From Ancylobacter vacuolatus (GTDB lineage Bacteria > Pseudomonadota > Alphaproteobacteria > Rhizobiales > Xanthobacteraceae), in contig NZ_JAUSUH010000006.1 of NCBI RefSeq assembly GCF_030813595.1, positions 185,701 to 249,700 of the forward strand: a stretch of DNA of 64,000 bases. Reading direction: 5' to 3'. Under the pieces are notes generated by a model that ran no database searches, had not been told where the DNA came from, and saw nothing but the letters and a program-made list of their open reading frames with translations. Position numbers and translations under genes: made by a program. Positions 21,391-31,919 of this stretch are shown one piece after another. How positions within the stretch are numbered: position 1 is the first letter of the stretch; every line of letters starts with the position of its first letter.

Positions 21391-21403
21391 ACCATAGTAT
21401 GGT
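21391..21403. promoter_or_regulatory. ACCATA-G-TATGGT perfect palindrome before oxlT1
   Basis: A 13-bp perfect inverted repeat, centred 23.5 bp from the centre of the larger palindrome at 21366-21381. It has the same TGGTAT/ATACCA half-site character in inverse order, so the two may form one double operator. Confidence 0.6.
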
Positions 21404-21514
21404 CGGCGGAATGGCTGATCTAAGACGCGCCCTTATGGGTGCGCGCAGCGGGCATTCAACAAGAAGAACAGCAAATAACTGATCTCTTTACGTTGGGAAA
21501 CGTTCGAGGACAAC

Positions 21515-22831
21515 ATGACATCTGACGCAACGGCATCCGTCAATAAAAAGCGCTGGCTGCAGCTCGTGTTCGGCGTGATCTGCATGTGCATGATCGCCAA
21601 CATGCAGTATGGCTGGACCTTCTTCGTCAATCCGATGCAGGAAGCCCATGGCTGGGATCGCGCCGCGATCCAGGTGGCATTCTCCATCTTCATCGTCACC
21701 GAGACCTGGCTGGTGCCGGTCGAGGGCTGGTTCGTCGACAAATACGGCCCGCGCGTCGTGGTGCTGTTCGGTGGCGTGCTCTGCGGCCTGGCCTGGGTGA
21801 TCAACTCCTATGCCGACACGCTGACCCTGCTTTATGTCGGTGCGGCGCTGGGCGGTATCGGCGCCGGTGCGGTGTATGGCACCTGCGTGGGCAACTCGCT
21901 CAAGTGGTTCCCGGATCGTCGCGGCCTTGCCGCCGGCATCACCGCCGCCGGCTTCGGCGCCGGCTCGGCGCTGACCGTGATCCCGATCCAGAACATGATC
22001 AAGAATCAGGGCTATGAGGCTGCGTTCTTCTACTTCGGTGTTGCCCAGGGCGTCGTGATCACGCTGATCGCGCTCTTCCTCGCTGCGCCGAAGAAGGAGC
22101 AGATCGCCGCCTTCGCCGCCAAAGCGATTGCCAAGGTCTCGCAGTCGGCCCGCGATTTCGCGCCCAAGGAGATGCTCTCCACCCCGCTGTTCTGGGTGAT
22201 GTATGCGATGTTCGTCATGATGGCCGCCGGCGGCCTGATGGCGACCGCCCAGCTCGGCCCGATCGCCAAGGATTTCGGCATCGCCGATATTCCGGTGAGC
22301 CTGATCGGCATCACACTGCCGGCGCTGACCTTCGCCGCCGCGATCGACCGCGTGCTGAACGGCCTTACCCGTCCGTTCTTCGGCTGGGTGTCGGATCAGA
22401 TCGGCCGTGAGAACACCATGTTCGTGGCCTTCGCCATTGAAGGCGTCGGCATCTACGCGCTGAGCGTGCTCGGTCATAACCCGGTGCTGTTCGTCATCCT
22501 CACCGGCCTGGTGTTCTTCGCCTGGGGCGAGATCTACTCGCTGTTCCCGGCTATGTGCGGCGACGCCTTCGGCTCGAAGTTCGCCACCACCAATGCCGGC
22601 CTTCTCTACACCGCCAAGGGTACGGCGGCGCTGATCGTGCCGTTCACCAGCGTCATCACCACCATGACGGGCAGCTGGCACGCGGTGTTCATCACGGCTG
22701 CGGCGCTGAACATCGTCGCCGCGGTGATGGCGCTGGCCGTGCTCAAGCCGCTGGCGTCCGCCCATGGCCGTCGCGCGGCCGCCGCCGCGGCAGCGGCGAA
22801 GGGGTCGGCCAAGGTGATGGCGGCCGAATAG
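21515..22831 (+). CDS. OxlT-type oxalate/formate antiporter-family MFS transporter, copy 1
   Basis: The 438-residue protein is a twelve-helix MFS permease of the OFA (oxalate:formate antiporter) family. It begins with a short soluble leader and R-W-L-Q-L-V-F-G-V. It shows W-F-P-D-R-R-G-L-A-A-G after helix 4 and two charged residues inside helices: Arg279 (A-I-D-R-V-L-N-G) and Lys368 (L-Y-T-A-K-G-T). These match the positions of the Arg and Lys that bind oxalate in Oxalobacter OxlT. The C-terminus is Ala/Lys-rich. AGGAC precedes the ATG, and a terminator follows. Probably imports oxalate in exchange for formate or another anion. Confidence 0.92.
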   Translation: MTSDATASVNKKRWLQLVFGVICMCMIANMQYGWTFFVNPMQEAHGWDRAAIQVAFSIFIVTETWLVPVEGWFVDKYGPRVVVLFGGVLCGLAWVINSYADTLTLLYVGAALGGIGAGAVYGTCVGNSLKWFPDRRGLAAGITAAGFGAGSALTVIPIQNMIKNQGYEAAFFYFGVAQGVVITLIALFLAAPKKEQIAAFAAKAIAKVSQSARDFAPKEMLSTPLFWVMYAMFVMMAAGGLMATAQLGPIAKDFGIADIPVSLIGITLPALTFAAAIDRVLNGLTRPFFGWVSDQIGRENTMFVAFAIEGVGIYALSVLGHNPVLFVILTGLVFFAWGEIYSLFPAMCGDAFGSKFATTNAGLLYTAKGTAALIVPFTSVITTMTGSWHAVFITAAALNIVAAVMALAVLKPLASAHGRRAAAAAAAAKGSAKVMAAE

Positions 22832-22861
22832 CCGCCTCTCCCCCCACCACCCGTTTTCTTC

Positions 22862-22890
22862 AAGGGCCCGTCCTCGGACGGGCCCTTTTT
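22862..22890 (+). terminator. Terminator after oxlT1
   Basis: AAGGGCCCGT (from 22862) pairs with ACGGGCCCTT (to 22887) around a small loop, followed by a T run to 22890. It lies 31 nt after the stop. Confidence 0.9.
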
Positions 22891-23499
22891 CTTGTCCGCC
22901 GCACGGAGGGGCCTGCGCGCCGACGTTGAGGGTTCACTGGTGGTCCGCCAGATTGGCAGCATTCCAATTGTAAATACCCCGCCAAAATGGAACGCGAACC
23001 GTGCGCTTTGGTGTCATCGCTGCCCAAATGCGGTTGTCTCCAGCGACGAGGGCAAGTCTCCATTCCCGAGGGTTCCTGCTATTCACCTTCTGTTGCGATT
23101 TGCACTAACGCAGGGGCGGTACGCGACAACGATGTGACATCTATTAAAGGCGATCTCGACGACAAGTGGAAAGTCTACAAGGTCTTTAGGCTTACGGAAC
23201 GTGCGCCGAGTCATAAATCGCAATTGGCATACATAATATTGTCGATTATGATCCGGCCTCAGCGGGTCGGTTCCGCAACCCTGCGTCAAGGCGCCTCCGA
23301 GGTTTCGGAACGCGGCGTAAGGGGGCGGATACCGCGCAACCTTTGGGACCAAAATGCCGCTCAAGCGGCCGTCGCGGGGGCGACGCAGAAAGCGCCCCCG
23401 GGACCAACGACAAGCCGGCGCCGAGCCGAACAGGCAACGGAACGACCGCAATAAAAAGCCGATCCGCGGCATTTATCGATTTGGGAGAGGAGATCGCCC
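22891..23499 (+). other. Long intergenic leader before oxlT2
   Basis: About 600 bp with no coding frame I can support; the open frames here have no family signature and mixed composition. The region is AT-richer around 23140-23260 and carries an inverted repeat at 23232-23250, so it probably contains the oxlT2 promoter and a long leader. GGAGAGGAG (23484-23492) is the oxlT2 ribosome-binding site. Confidence 0.5.
23232..23250. promoter_or_regulatory. CATAAT-N7-ATTATG inverted repeat before oxlT2
   Basis: Six-base arms at 23232-23237 and 23245-23250, next to TTGGCATAC (23224-23232), which resembles half of the gntR1-type site. It lies 250 bp before the oxlT2 start. Confidence 0.35.
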
Positions 23500-24825
23500 T
23501 TGAGTACGTCCAAGACGCTGGCCGCCGTCGGGCCTGGCCAGGATTATTCGGAAAGCCGCCGTTGGCTTCAGCTTGTTGTCGGCGTCGTCTGTATGGTGGC
23601 GACCGCGAACATCCAGTACGCCTGGACGCTGTTCGTTCCTGAAATTCAGGAGACCTTCGGCTGGGAGCGCGCGTCGATCCAGATCGCGTTCACCATCTTC
23701 GTTCTGGTGCAGACCTGGCTCGCGCCGATCGAAGGCTATTTCATCGACAAGCTTGGCCCCCGCCTGATGGTCGCCTTCGGCGCCCTGTTCATCGGCGCGG
23801 CCTGGGTGATCAATTCGCAGGCCACCAGCCTGATGGGCTTCTACCTCGGCGCCGCCATTGGCGGTATCGGCGTGGGCTCGATCTACGCGACCTGCATCAA
23901 CAACGCGCTGAAGTGGTTCCCGGATCGTCGCGGCCTCGCCGTCGGCCTGACGGCGGGCGGCTATGGCGCCGGCTCGGCCGCCACCATCCTGCCGATCGCC
24001 GCGATGATCGATAGCGCCGGCTTCCAGGAGACCTTCTTCTTCTTCGGCCTGCTGCAGGGCGGTCTCGCCTTCGTTGCCGCCTGGTTCCTGCGCTCGCCGA
24101 AGGCGGGTGAGGTCAAGGCTTCCACCAAGCTCAACCAGAGCCGCCGCGACTACACGCTTGGCGAAGCCATGAGCACCAAGCTCTTCTGGCTCATGTTCCT
24201 GATGTTCATCTGCGTCGTCACCGGCGGCATGATGGCGGTGGCCCAGCTCGGCGTCATCGCGCAGGATCTCGGCGTGAAGGAGTTCCAGGTCGACCTGTAC
24301 TTCTTCGTCATGGCCGCACTGCCGCTCGCCCTGATGCTCGACCGCGTCATGAACGGCATCTCGCGTCCGCTGTTCGGCTGGATCTCGGACCATATCGGCC
24401 GCGAGAAGACGATGGTCATCGCCTTCACCCTTGAAGGCCTCGGCATCATCGCGCTCGGCGCCTTCGGCCACAATCCGTGGGCGTTCCTCATCCTCTCCGG
24501 CGTGGTGTTCCTCGCCTGGGGTGAAGTCTACTCGCTGTTCTCGGCTCTCGCCGGCGACGCCTTCGGCACCAAGCACATCGGCAAGATCTACGGCGTGCTC
24601 TACACCGCCAAGGGTATCGGCGCGCTGTTCGTTCCGGTCGGCAACCTGCTGATGGAAGCGACCGGCACCTGGTCCACCGTGCTCTACACGGTTGCCGCCA
24701 TGGACCTGTTCGCAGCGTTCCTGGCGATCGCGGTACTGCCGCGCACGCTCAAGGCGCATGTGGCACGTTCGGCCGCCATGCCGCCGGCGGTGGACAAGAC
24801 CAGCACCGTCACGGCGCATGCCTGA
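23500..24825 (+). CDS. OxlT-type oxalate/formate antiporter-family MFS transporter, copy 2
   Basis: A 441-residue paralog of the upstream transporter, with twelve predicted helices, W-F-P-D-R-R-G-L-A-V-G and the same intramembrane Arg (M-L-D-R-V-M-N-G-I) and Lys (L-Y-T-A-K-G-I-G). The start is a TTG at 23500 (L-S-T-S-K-T), set 7 nt after a GAGAGGAGA site; no nearby ATG fits as well. The two copies differ most in the N-terminal leader, the central loop and the C-terminal tail. Having two in tandem suggests different substrates or affinities (oxalate versus formate or a related dicarboxylate). A terminator follows at 24883. Confidence 0.92.
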   Translation: MSTSKTLAAVGPGQDYSESRRWLQLVVGVVCMVATANIQYAWTLFVPEIQETFGWERASIQIAFTIFVLVQTWLAPIEGYFIDKLGPRLMVAFGALFIGAAWVINSQATSLMGFYLGAAIGGIGVGSIYATCINNALKWFPDRRGLAVGLTAGGYGAGSAATILPIAAMIDSAGFQETFFFFGLLQGGLAFVAAWFLRSPKAGEVKASTKLNQSRRDYTLGEAMSTKLFWLMFLMFICVVTGGMMAVAQLGVIAQDLGVKEFQVDLYFFVMAALPLALMLDRVMNGISRPLFGWISDHIGREKTMVIAFTLEGLGIIALGAFGHNPWAFLILSGVVFLAWGEVYSLFSALAGDAFGTKHIGKIYGVLYTAKGIGALFVPVGNLLMEATGTWSTVLYTVAAMDLFAAFLAIAVLPRTLKAHVARSAAMPPAVDKTSTVTAHA

Positions 24826-24882
24826 TCCATCGGCGGCCCGCGCGGCCGCCGGTCGGTCCTGCCAAAATTCACCATCTCGACG

Positions 24883-24906
24883 GGGGGCCCTTGCGGGCCC
24901 CCTTTT
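24883..24906 (+). terminator. Terminator after oxlT2
   Basis: GGGGGCCC (24883-24890), loop TTGC, GGGCCCCC (24895-24902), then four T. It lies 57 nt after the stop and just ahead of the convergent nudix gene. Confidence 0.88.
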
Positions 24907-24930
24907 CGTATGCGCGGCGCTAAGTGCCAG

Positions 24931-25374
24931 TCAGCCGGCCTCGCCCGGCAGAGCGAGGGCGAGGTCGGCGAGATACCCCACCTTGACGCTGGCACGCGGG
25001 CCAAGCCCGGCGAGTTCCGGGCGGTCGAACCAGCGCGCCTCCAGCGCGTCATCGGCGGCCACGGCCTCGCCGGAGCGCCAGCGGCACAGCACGGCGATCA
25101 TCGCGAAATGATGGGTGAGGGCGCCGTCGGGGCCGTGCTCGATGAAGTCGAGCACGGTGAGCAGGCGCGGCAGGTCGGCATGGAGGCCGGTTTCCTCGTG
25201 CAACTCGCGCAAAGCGGCGTCGAGATGGGTTTCGCCTGGCTCGATACGGCCGCCGGGAAAACCCCAGAGCCCCTGGTCGGGCGGGTTGGCGCGGCGCACC
25301 AGCAGCATCTGCTCCCCCCGCGCCACAAGGGCGAGAACGGCGGCAACGGGGCGGACCGGATGCGGCAAGGTCAT
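24931..25374 (-). CDS. Nudix hydrolase
   Basis: The 147-residue protein carries a full Nudix box, G-G-R-I-E-P-G-E-T-H-L-D-A-A-L-R-E-L-H-E-E-T-G-L (about residues 41-64), matching GX5EX7REUXEEXGU with all acidic metal ligands. Upstream is AAVLALVARGEQMLLVRRAN and the P-D-Q-G-L-W-G-F-P substrate loop. Such enzymes hydrolyse nucleoside diphosphates linked to another group, often ADP-ribose or sugar nucleotides. It sits 58 bp after thiC on the same strand and may share its transcript. In that place a role in thiamine-related phosphate-ester cleanup is possible, but this is inference. Confidence 0.92.
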   Translation of the reverse strand: MTLPHPVRPVAAVLALVARGEQMLLVRRANPPDQGLWGFPGGRIEPGETHLDAALRELHEETGLHADLPRLLTVLDFIEHGPDGALTHHFAMIAVLCRWRSGEAVAADDALEARWFDRPELAGLGPRASVKVGYLADLALALPGEAG

Positions 25375-25432
25375 TGCGACAATACTCCTGAGAGGGTGCG
25401 CGGCCGGACAAGCCCGGCCGCGCGGGAAACAA

Positions 25433-27480
<2,048 letters not shown>

Positions 27481-27603
27481 CGCCATGATCTTCGACGAAA
27501 GTCGGCCACGGGTCAAATCCCGCCGAACCGTCACCCTGCGGCTGCCGTATTTCCTGTAGATTGCTGATCACAACGAAACGATGCCTGAGATATCGGGGGA
27601 CCT

Positions 27604-28851
27604 ATGGCCAGCACGACGTTTCCGCCCCGCACTGCGACCCGCCGCGCGTTGATCGCCGGCGCGCTTGCCTTCGGTTTGCTCGCCCCTGCTGCGGCCTCTG
27701 CCCAGGAGAATTGCGGCCGGACCGGCGCCGGCTTCGATGCCTGGCTCGCCGGCTTCAAGCAGCAGGCGGTGGCGGAAGGGGTGTCGCCGCGCACGGTGGC
27801 GGCCGCGCTCAACGGCGTGACCTATGCCCCCGACATTGTCGGCACCGATCGCGGGCAGAAGGTGTTCGGCCAGAGCTTCTTCCAGTTCTCCGACCGCATG
27901 GTCGCCAATTACCGCATCCAGCAGGGTCGCCAGAAGATTCAGGCCAATCCCGATCTGTTCAGCCGGATCGAGCAGCAATTCGGGGTGCCGGGCGCGGTGC
28001 TGGTCGCCTTCTGGGGGCTGGAGACCGATTTCGGCGCCTTCATGGGCGACAAGCAGACGATTCGCTCGGTCGCCTCGCTGGCGTGGGACTGCCGGCGGGC
28101 GGAGATGTTCCGCACCCAGCTGATGGCGGCGCTGAAGATCATCGACCGGGGCGACCTGACCGTGCAGACCATGCGCGGCCCCTGGGCGGGCGAGCTTGGC
28201 CAGTTCCAGTTCCTGCCCGACCATTATCTGAACTACGGCGTCGATTTCGACGGCGACGGGCGGGTCGATCTCATTCGCTCGGCGCCCGACGCGCTGGCCT
28301 CGGCGGCCAACTACATCAAGGCGCTGGGCTGGAAGGCCGGCCAGCCCTGGCTGGAAGAGGTGAGCGTGCCGGCCAACCTGCCCTGGGACCAGGCGGATCT
28401 CTCGATCAAGATCCCCCGCTCCCAATGGGCGCGAATGGGGGTGGTGCGGGCCGGCGGCGGCCAGCTTCCCGCCGACCAGCTTCCCGCCTCGCTGCTGCTG
28501 CCGATGGGGCGGACGGGACCAGCCTTCCTCGTCTACCCGAATTTCGACGTGTTCACTGAGTGGAACAATTCGCTGACCTACGCCACGTCAGCCGCCTATC
28601 TCGCCTCGCGCGTCGCCGGGGCGGGGCCGTTCAACCGGGGGCAGGGCGACAAGATCCCGGTGCTGTCCATGGCGCAGGCGAAGGAACTGCAGACGCTGCT
28701 CAACGCGCGCGGCCACCATGTCGGGCGGGTCGACGGCATTATCGGCGCGGCGACGCGGCAGGCGATCAAGGTGGAGCAGCAGCGGCTCGGCCTGCCGGCC
28801 GATTCCTACCCGACGCCGGAACTGGTGGCGGCCCTGCGGGCGGGGAAGTGA
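27604..28851 (+). CDS. MltB-family lytic murein transglycosylase with C-terminal peptidoglycan-binding domain
   Basis: A 415-residue exported protein. The N-terminus has twin Arg and a hydrophobic stretch (RRALIAGALAFGLLAPAAAS-AQE), a likely Tat or Sec signal ending near residue 35. The transglycosylase domain (about 40-330) has the catalytic Glu in A-F-W-G-L-E-T-D-F-G, G-Q-F-Q-F-L-P and D-G-R-V-D-L. The C-terminal 70 residues form a PG_binding_1 domain (L-N-A-R-G-H-H-V-G-R-V-D-G-I-I-G). Acts in the periplasm, cleaving MurNAc-GlcNAc with anhydro ends. Divergent from thiC; GGGGGACCT serves as the ribosome-binding site. Confidence 0.94.
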   Translation: MASTTFPPRTATRRALIAGALAFGLLAPAAASAQENCGRTGAGFDAWLAGFKQQAVAEGVSPRTVAAALNGVTYAPDIVGTDRGQKVFGQSFFQFSDRMVANYRIQQGRQKIQANPDLFSRIEQQFGVPGAVLVAFWGLETDFGAFMGDKQTIRSVASLAWDCRRAEMFRTQLMAALKIIDRGDLTVQTMRGPWAGELGQFQFLPDHYLNYGVDFDGDGRVDLIRSAPDALASAANYIKALGWKAGQPWLEEVSVPANLPWDQADLSIKIPRSQWARMGVVRAGGGQLPADQLPASLLLPMGRTGPAFLVYPNFDVFTEWNNSLTYATSAAYLASRVAGAGPFNRGQGDKIPVLSMAQAKELQTLLNARGHHVGRVDGIIGAATRQAIKVEQQRLGLPADSYPTPELVAALRAGK

Positions 28852-28877
28852 AGATCGACGCCTGAGGGAGCATCGTC

Positions 28878-28970
28878 ATGGCCGGGCTTGGCCTGGTCAT
28901 CCACGCCTTTCTTCCGCGCGCCCAAGACGTGGATCCCCGGGTCAAGCCCGGGGATGAGCGCAGCCCGGGG
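28878..28970. repeat. Dispersed intergenic repeat with CCCCGGG palindrome
   Basis: CCCCGGG-TCAAG-CCCGGGG (28935-28953), flanked by CCTGGTCATCCACGCC and GATGAGCGCAGCC segments. The form is a known type of short dispersed repeat in GC-rich Hyphomicrobiales. It lies between the convergent transglycosylase and CDF genes and could also act as a terminator. Confidence 0.65.
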
Positions 28971-29009
28971 AGGACGGCAATCGTCGGCAGGGCGGGGCAA
29001 CCGCCAGCC

Positions 29010-29897
29010 TCACAGCACCGGCACGCCCTGCTGCTTGGCCTTCACTTCCGGCTCGACATGAATGTTGACGAGCACGTCGGCGACCTCCGCCTCCAGCGCG
29101 TCTTCGATGCGGTCGCAGATGGCATGCGCCTCGCTGACCGGCATGTCGCCGGGAACGACGAGGTGGAAATCGACGAAGATCATCCGCCCCGCCTGCCGTG
29201 TGCGCAAATCATGCGCCTCGATGGCGCCGGTGGCCTCGGCGGCGATGCGGCGGCGGATGCGCTCCAGCGTCTCCGCCGGCACGGCCTGGTCCATCAGCCC
29301 GCCGACGCTCTCCTTCAGCACCGACCAGCCTGACCACAGAATGTTCACCGCGACCAGCCCGGCCAGCACGAGGTCGAGCTTCTCCCAGCCGGAAAGCGCC
29401 GCCAGCGCGACGCCGAGCAGCACGCCTGCCGACGAGACGACATCGGTCAGCAGGTGCCGGCCATCGGCGGCGAGCGCGGGCGAGCGGGCGCGGCGGCCTT
29501 CGCGAATCAGGATCGCGCACCAGATGCCGTTGATGATGGTGGCGAGGGCGTTGATTGCCAGGCCCTTGGGCGAGGCATCGAAGCTGTGCGGTTCGAGCCA
29601 GCCGAGATAGACCTCGCGGAAGATGGTGATGGCGGCGACGACGATCAGCACGCCGACGATGACGGCGGAAAAATACTCGGCCTTGGCATAGCCATAGGGG
29701 TGGGCGGCATCGGCCGGCTTGGCGCTGACGCGCAGCGCCACCACGGCGGCGATGGCGGTGGCCACGTTGACGATGCTTTCCAGCGCGTCCGAATACAGCG
29801 CCACGCTGCCGGTGAGCAGGAACGCGAGATATTTCAGCCCAAGTACGATCAGGCTGATGCCAACATTGATCAAGGCGATCCGCGAGGAGAGAGCCAT
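29010..29897 (-). CDS. CDF-family cation efflux protein
   Basis: The 295-residue protein has six predicted membrane helices and the CDF signature. SDALESIVNVATAI in helix 2 carries the first Asp/Glu metal site. H-L-L-T-D-V-V-S-S in helix 5 carries the His/Asp pair. The C-terminal cytosolic domain (about 210-295) has AHDLRTR and H-L-V-V-P-G. These proton antiporters export divalent metals such as Zn, Fe, Co or Mn. No metal regulator is adjacent; the sugar-kinase gene is 131 bp upstream on the same strand. Substrate metal not assigned. Confidence 0.93.
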   Translation of the reverse strand: MALSSRIALINVGISLIVLGLKYLAFLLTGSVALYSDALESIVNVATAIAAVVALRVSAKPADAAHPYGYAKAEYFSAVIVGVLIVVAAITIFREVYLGWLEPHSFDASPKGLAINALATIINGIWCAILIREGRRARSPALAADGRHLLTDVVSSAGVLLGVALAALSGWEKLDLVLAGLVAVNILWSGWSVLKESVGGLMDQAVPAETLERIRRRIAAEATGAIEAHDLRTRQAGRMIFVDFHLVVPGDMPVSEAHAICDRIEDALEAEVADVLVNIHVEPEVKAKQQGVPVL

Positions 29898-30028
29898 CGG
29901 CGCCTACCTGTTATGGCGCCGCGCGCCTCAGGCCCTGCGCTTAGTCGCTCATGCGATGAAAAGCAAGCAACGGCAATGACTTGCAAGTCATTCGCAGAAG
30001 CGTTTGCAGTCCTTCTCAGTGAAGGGCC

Positions 30029-30937
30029 TCAGGCGTTGGCGTGGCGGGGCAGCAGCGCGCCGCGATGGCGGATGACGCGGCCCGCCAGATGGTGCCCGGC
30101 TTCCGCCGCCGCTGTCGGCAACTCGCCGGCAAGGCGGGCGGCGAGATAGGCGGCGTTGAAGCTGTCGCCGGCGGCGGTGGTGTCGACGGGTTCCACCGGC
30201 TGGGGAATGGGCACGAGCTGCGCCGTGCCGCCGCTGACGACCAGCGCGCCCTCGGCGCCGTTCTTCACCACGATTTCCTGGACGCCGAAGGTGGCGAGGC
30301 GCTCGGCGGTGGTGGTGGGGGAGCCGTCGCCCCACAGCGTTGCCTCATCCTCGAATGTCGGCAGGGCGATGGAGGTGCGCTTGAGCGCCTCGGCATAGAC
30401 CGCGCGCGCCCTCGCCACGTCGCCGCGCCAGTTGCGCGGGCGGAAATTGCCGTCGAAGACGATGCGGGTGCCGCGCTCGCGGGCGAATTCCAGCGTCGCC
30501 AGCAGCCGCCCGAGCCCGGCATTGGAATAAAGCGAGAGGGTGATGCCGGAGAGATAGATGAGATTGGCCTCGATCAGCGCCTCGCACACCACTTCCCAGC
30601 CGGGCAGCTCGAACAGCTCGCGCGCCGGGGCGGTGTCGCGCCAATAGGTGAAGCTGCGTTCGCCCTGCGGGTCGGTGTCGATGAGGTAGAGGCCGGCGGT
30701 CCGCCCCGGCACGCGCGCCATCAGCCTTGTGTCGAGGCCCTCGCCCTGGGCGGAGGCGCGGATGGCGTCGGAATAGGGGTCGTCGCCGAGCGCGGTGGCA
30801 TAGGCGGTCTCAACGCCGGCGCGGGCGAGATAGACAGCGGTGTTGAAGGTGTCGCCACCGACCGACTGGCCGAAGCGCCCATCGGCGCCCCGTGCCAGCT
30901 CGACCATGACTTCGCCGATTGAAATGACCCGGGCCAT
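30029..30937 (-). CDS. PfkB-family sugar kinase, 2-keto-3-deoxygluconate kinase-like
   Basis: The 302-residue protein is a ribokinase-fold carbohydrate kinase: start MARVISIGEVMVELAR, G-G-D-T-F-N-T-A-V-Y-L-A-R in the substrate region, D-G-N-F-R-P-R-N-W and the catalytic D-T-T-A-A-G-D-S-F-N-A-A-Y block. This pattern, with the E-V-M-V-E start and G-D-T-F-N-T, matches KDG kinases, which phosphorylate 2-keto-3-deoxygluconate before aldol cleavage. It lies 110 bp after an SDR oxidoreductase on the same strand, which may belong to the same sugar-acid route. Confidence 0.88.
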   Translation of the reverse strand: MARVISIGEVMVELARGADGRFGQSVGGDTFNTAVYLARAGVETAYATALGDDPYSDAIRASAQGEGLDTRLMARVPGRTAGLYLIDTDPQGERSFTYWRDTAPARELFELPGWEVVCEALIEANLIYLSGITLSLYSNAGLGRLLATLEFARERGTRIVFDGNFRPRNWRGDVARARAVYAEALKRTSIALPTFEDEATLWGDGSPTTTAERLATFGVQEIVVKNGAEGALVVSGGTAQLVPIPQPVEPVDTTAAGDSFNAAYLAARLAGELPTAAAEAGHHLAGRVIRHRGALLPRHANA

Positions 30938-31010
30938 GCGTCCCTCCCTATGCGCGTCGATTCGCGCGGGAGCCTCGCTTTATTCCACCAGCGAGGCAAG
31001 GTCGGGGCGG

Positions 31011-31041
31011 CTTTCCGTCCCGCCCGGGGCGGGACGGAAAG
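31011..31041 (-). terminator. Strong hairpin after the SDR gene
   Basis: A perfect 14-bp stem (31011-31024 with 31028-31041) and a 3-nt loop, 7 nt after the SDR stop. There is no T run on the minus strand, so it may be an mRNA-end stabiliser or a Rho-assisted terminator. Confidence 0.6.
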
Positions 31042-31047
31042 GCAGGC

Positions 31048-31809
31048 TCAGAACTGGACGCCGCGGGTCAGGGCGCCATCGACCACCAGATTGGTGCCAT
31101 AGATGAAGCTCGCCGCCGGGCTCGCCAGGAAGACGGCGGCGTTGGCGATTTCCTGCGCCGTCGCCATGCGGCCGGTTGGGTTGAGCGCCAGCGCCTCGGC
31201 GTACAGGGCCGGGTTGCCGTCCTTGATCTGGTTCCAGATGCCGCCGTCGAAATAGGTGTTGCCCGGGGAGACGGTGTTGGCGCGGATCTTCTTCGGCGCC
31301 AGCTGGTAGGCGAGGCCCTGCGTGTAATGGATCAGCGCCGCCTTGAACACGCCATAGGGGCCGCAGGCGAAGTCGATCTCGCGGCCGGACACCGAGGAGA
31401 TGGTGACGATGGAGCCGGCGGCGCTCTGTTCGAGATAGGGCATGGCGGCGTTGACGAGGCGCACCGTGCCCATGAGGTCGGTGTCGAAGCCCTTCTTCCA
31501 GTGCTCCTCCTCATGGCCGACCGCGAGCGCGCTGACATTGGCCACAACGATGTCGAGCCCGCCAAACGCGCTGGCCGCCTTCTCCACAAAGCCGGCGAGG
31601 GCGGCGCCGTCGGACACGTCGGCCCCGACGCCGAGCGTTTTCACGCCCGCCTCCGCCAGCCGGGCGGCGGTGGCCTGTGCCTCCCCGTCATGGCGGCTGC
31701 ACACGGCGACATCACAGCCCTCGGCCGCCAGCGTCTCGGCGATGGCGAGGCCGATGCCCTTGGTGCCACCGGTAACGACGGCGCGCAGTCCCTTGAGTCC
31801 GAGATCCAT
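31048..31809 (-). CDS. Short-chain dehydrogenase/reductase
   Basis: A 253-residue classical SDR. The NAD(P) site is T-G-G-T-K-G-I-G-L (about residues 13-21), V-A-N-V-S-A follows strand 4, the catalytic Ser is in I-S-S-V-S-G and Tyr/Lys in G-P-Y-G-V-F-K. The C-terminus ends with G-T-N-L-V-V-D-G-A-L-T-R. The ATG at 31809 has GAAGGATC upstream; the longer frame adds unconserved residues. Close to a KDG-kinase-like gene, so a sugar-acid or polyol substrate is plausible, but SDR substrates cannot be read from sequence. Confidence 0.9.
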   Translation of the reverse strand: MDLGLKGLRAVVTGGTKGIGLAIAETLAAEGCDVAVCSRHDGEAQATAARLAEAGVKTLGVGADVSDGAALAGFVEKAASAFGGLDIVVANVSALAVGHEEEHWKKGFDTDLMGTVRLVNAAMPYLEQSAAGSIVTISSVSGREIDFACGPYGVFKAALIHYTQGLAYQLAPKKIRANTVSPGNTYFDGGIWNQIKDGNPALYAEALALNPTGRMATAQEIANAAVFLASPAASFIYGTNLVVDGALTRGVQF

Positions 31810-31919
31810 GGTCGGTGATCCTTCAGAAGTGGGGGGAGTCTCGGCCCATGATTCCCGCACCACGGCTCCGGCACAAGACACCTCGCCGGTTTATCCCGGT
31901 GCGGCGTGCGGTGCGGCGC

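Noticed and set aside
22987..23454. A plus-strand frame of about 155 codons upstream of oxlT2
   Set aside because: It has no recognisable motif, poor ribosome-binding site and mixed codon use. It is better explained as the leader and regulatory region of oxlT2.
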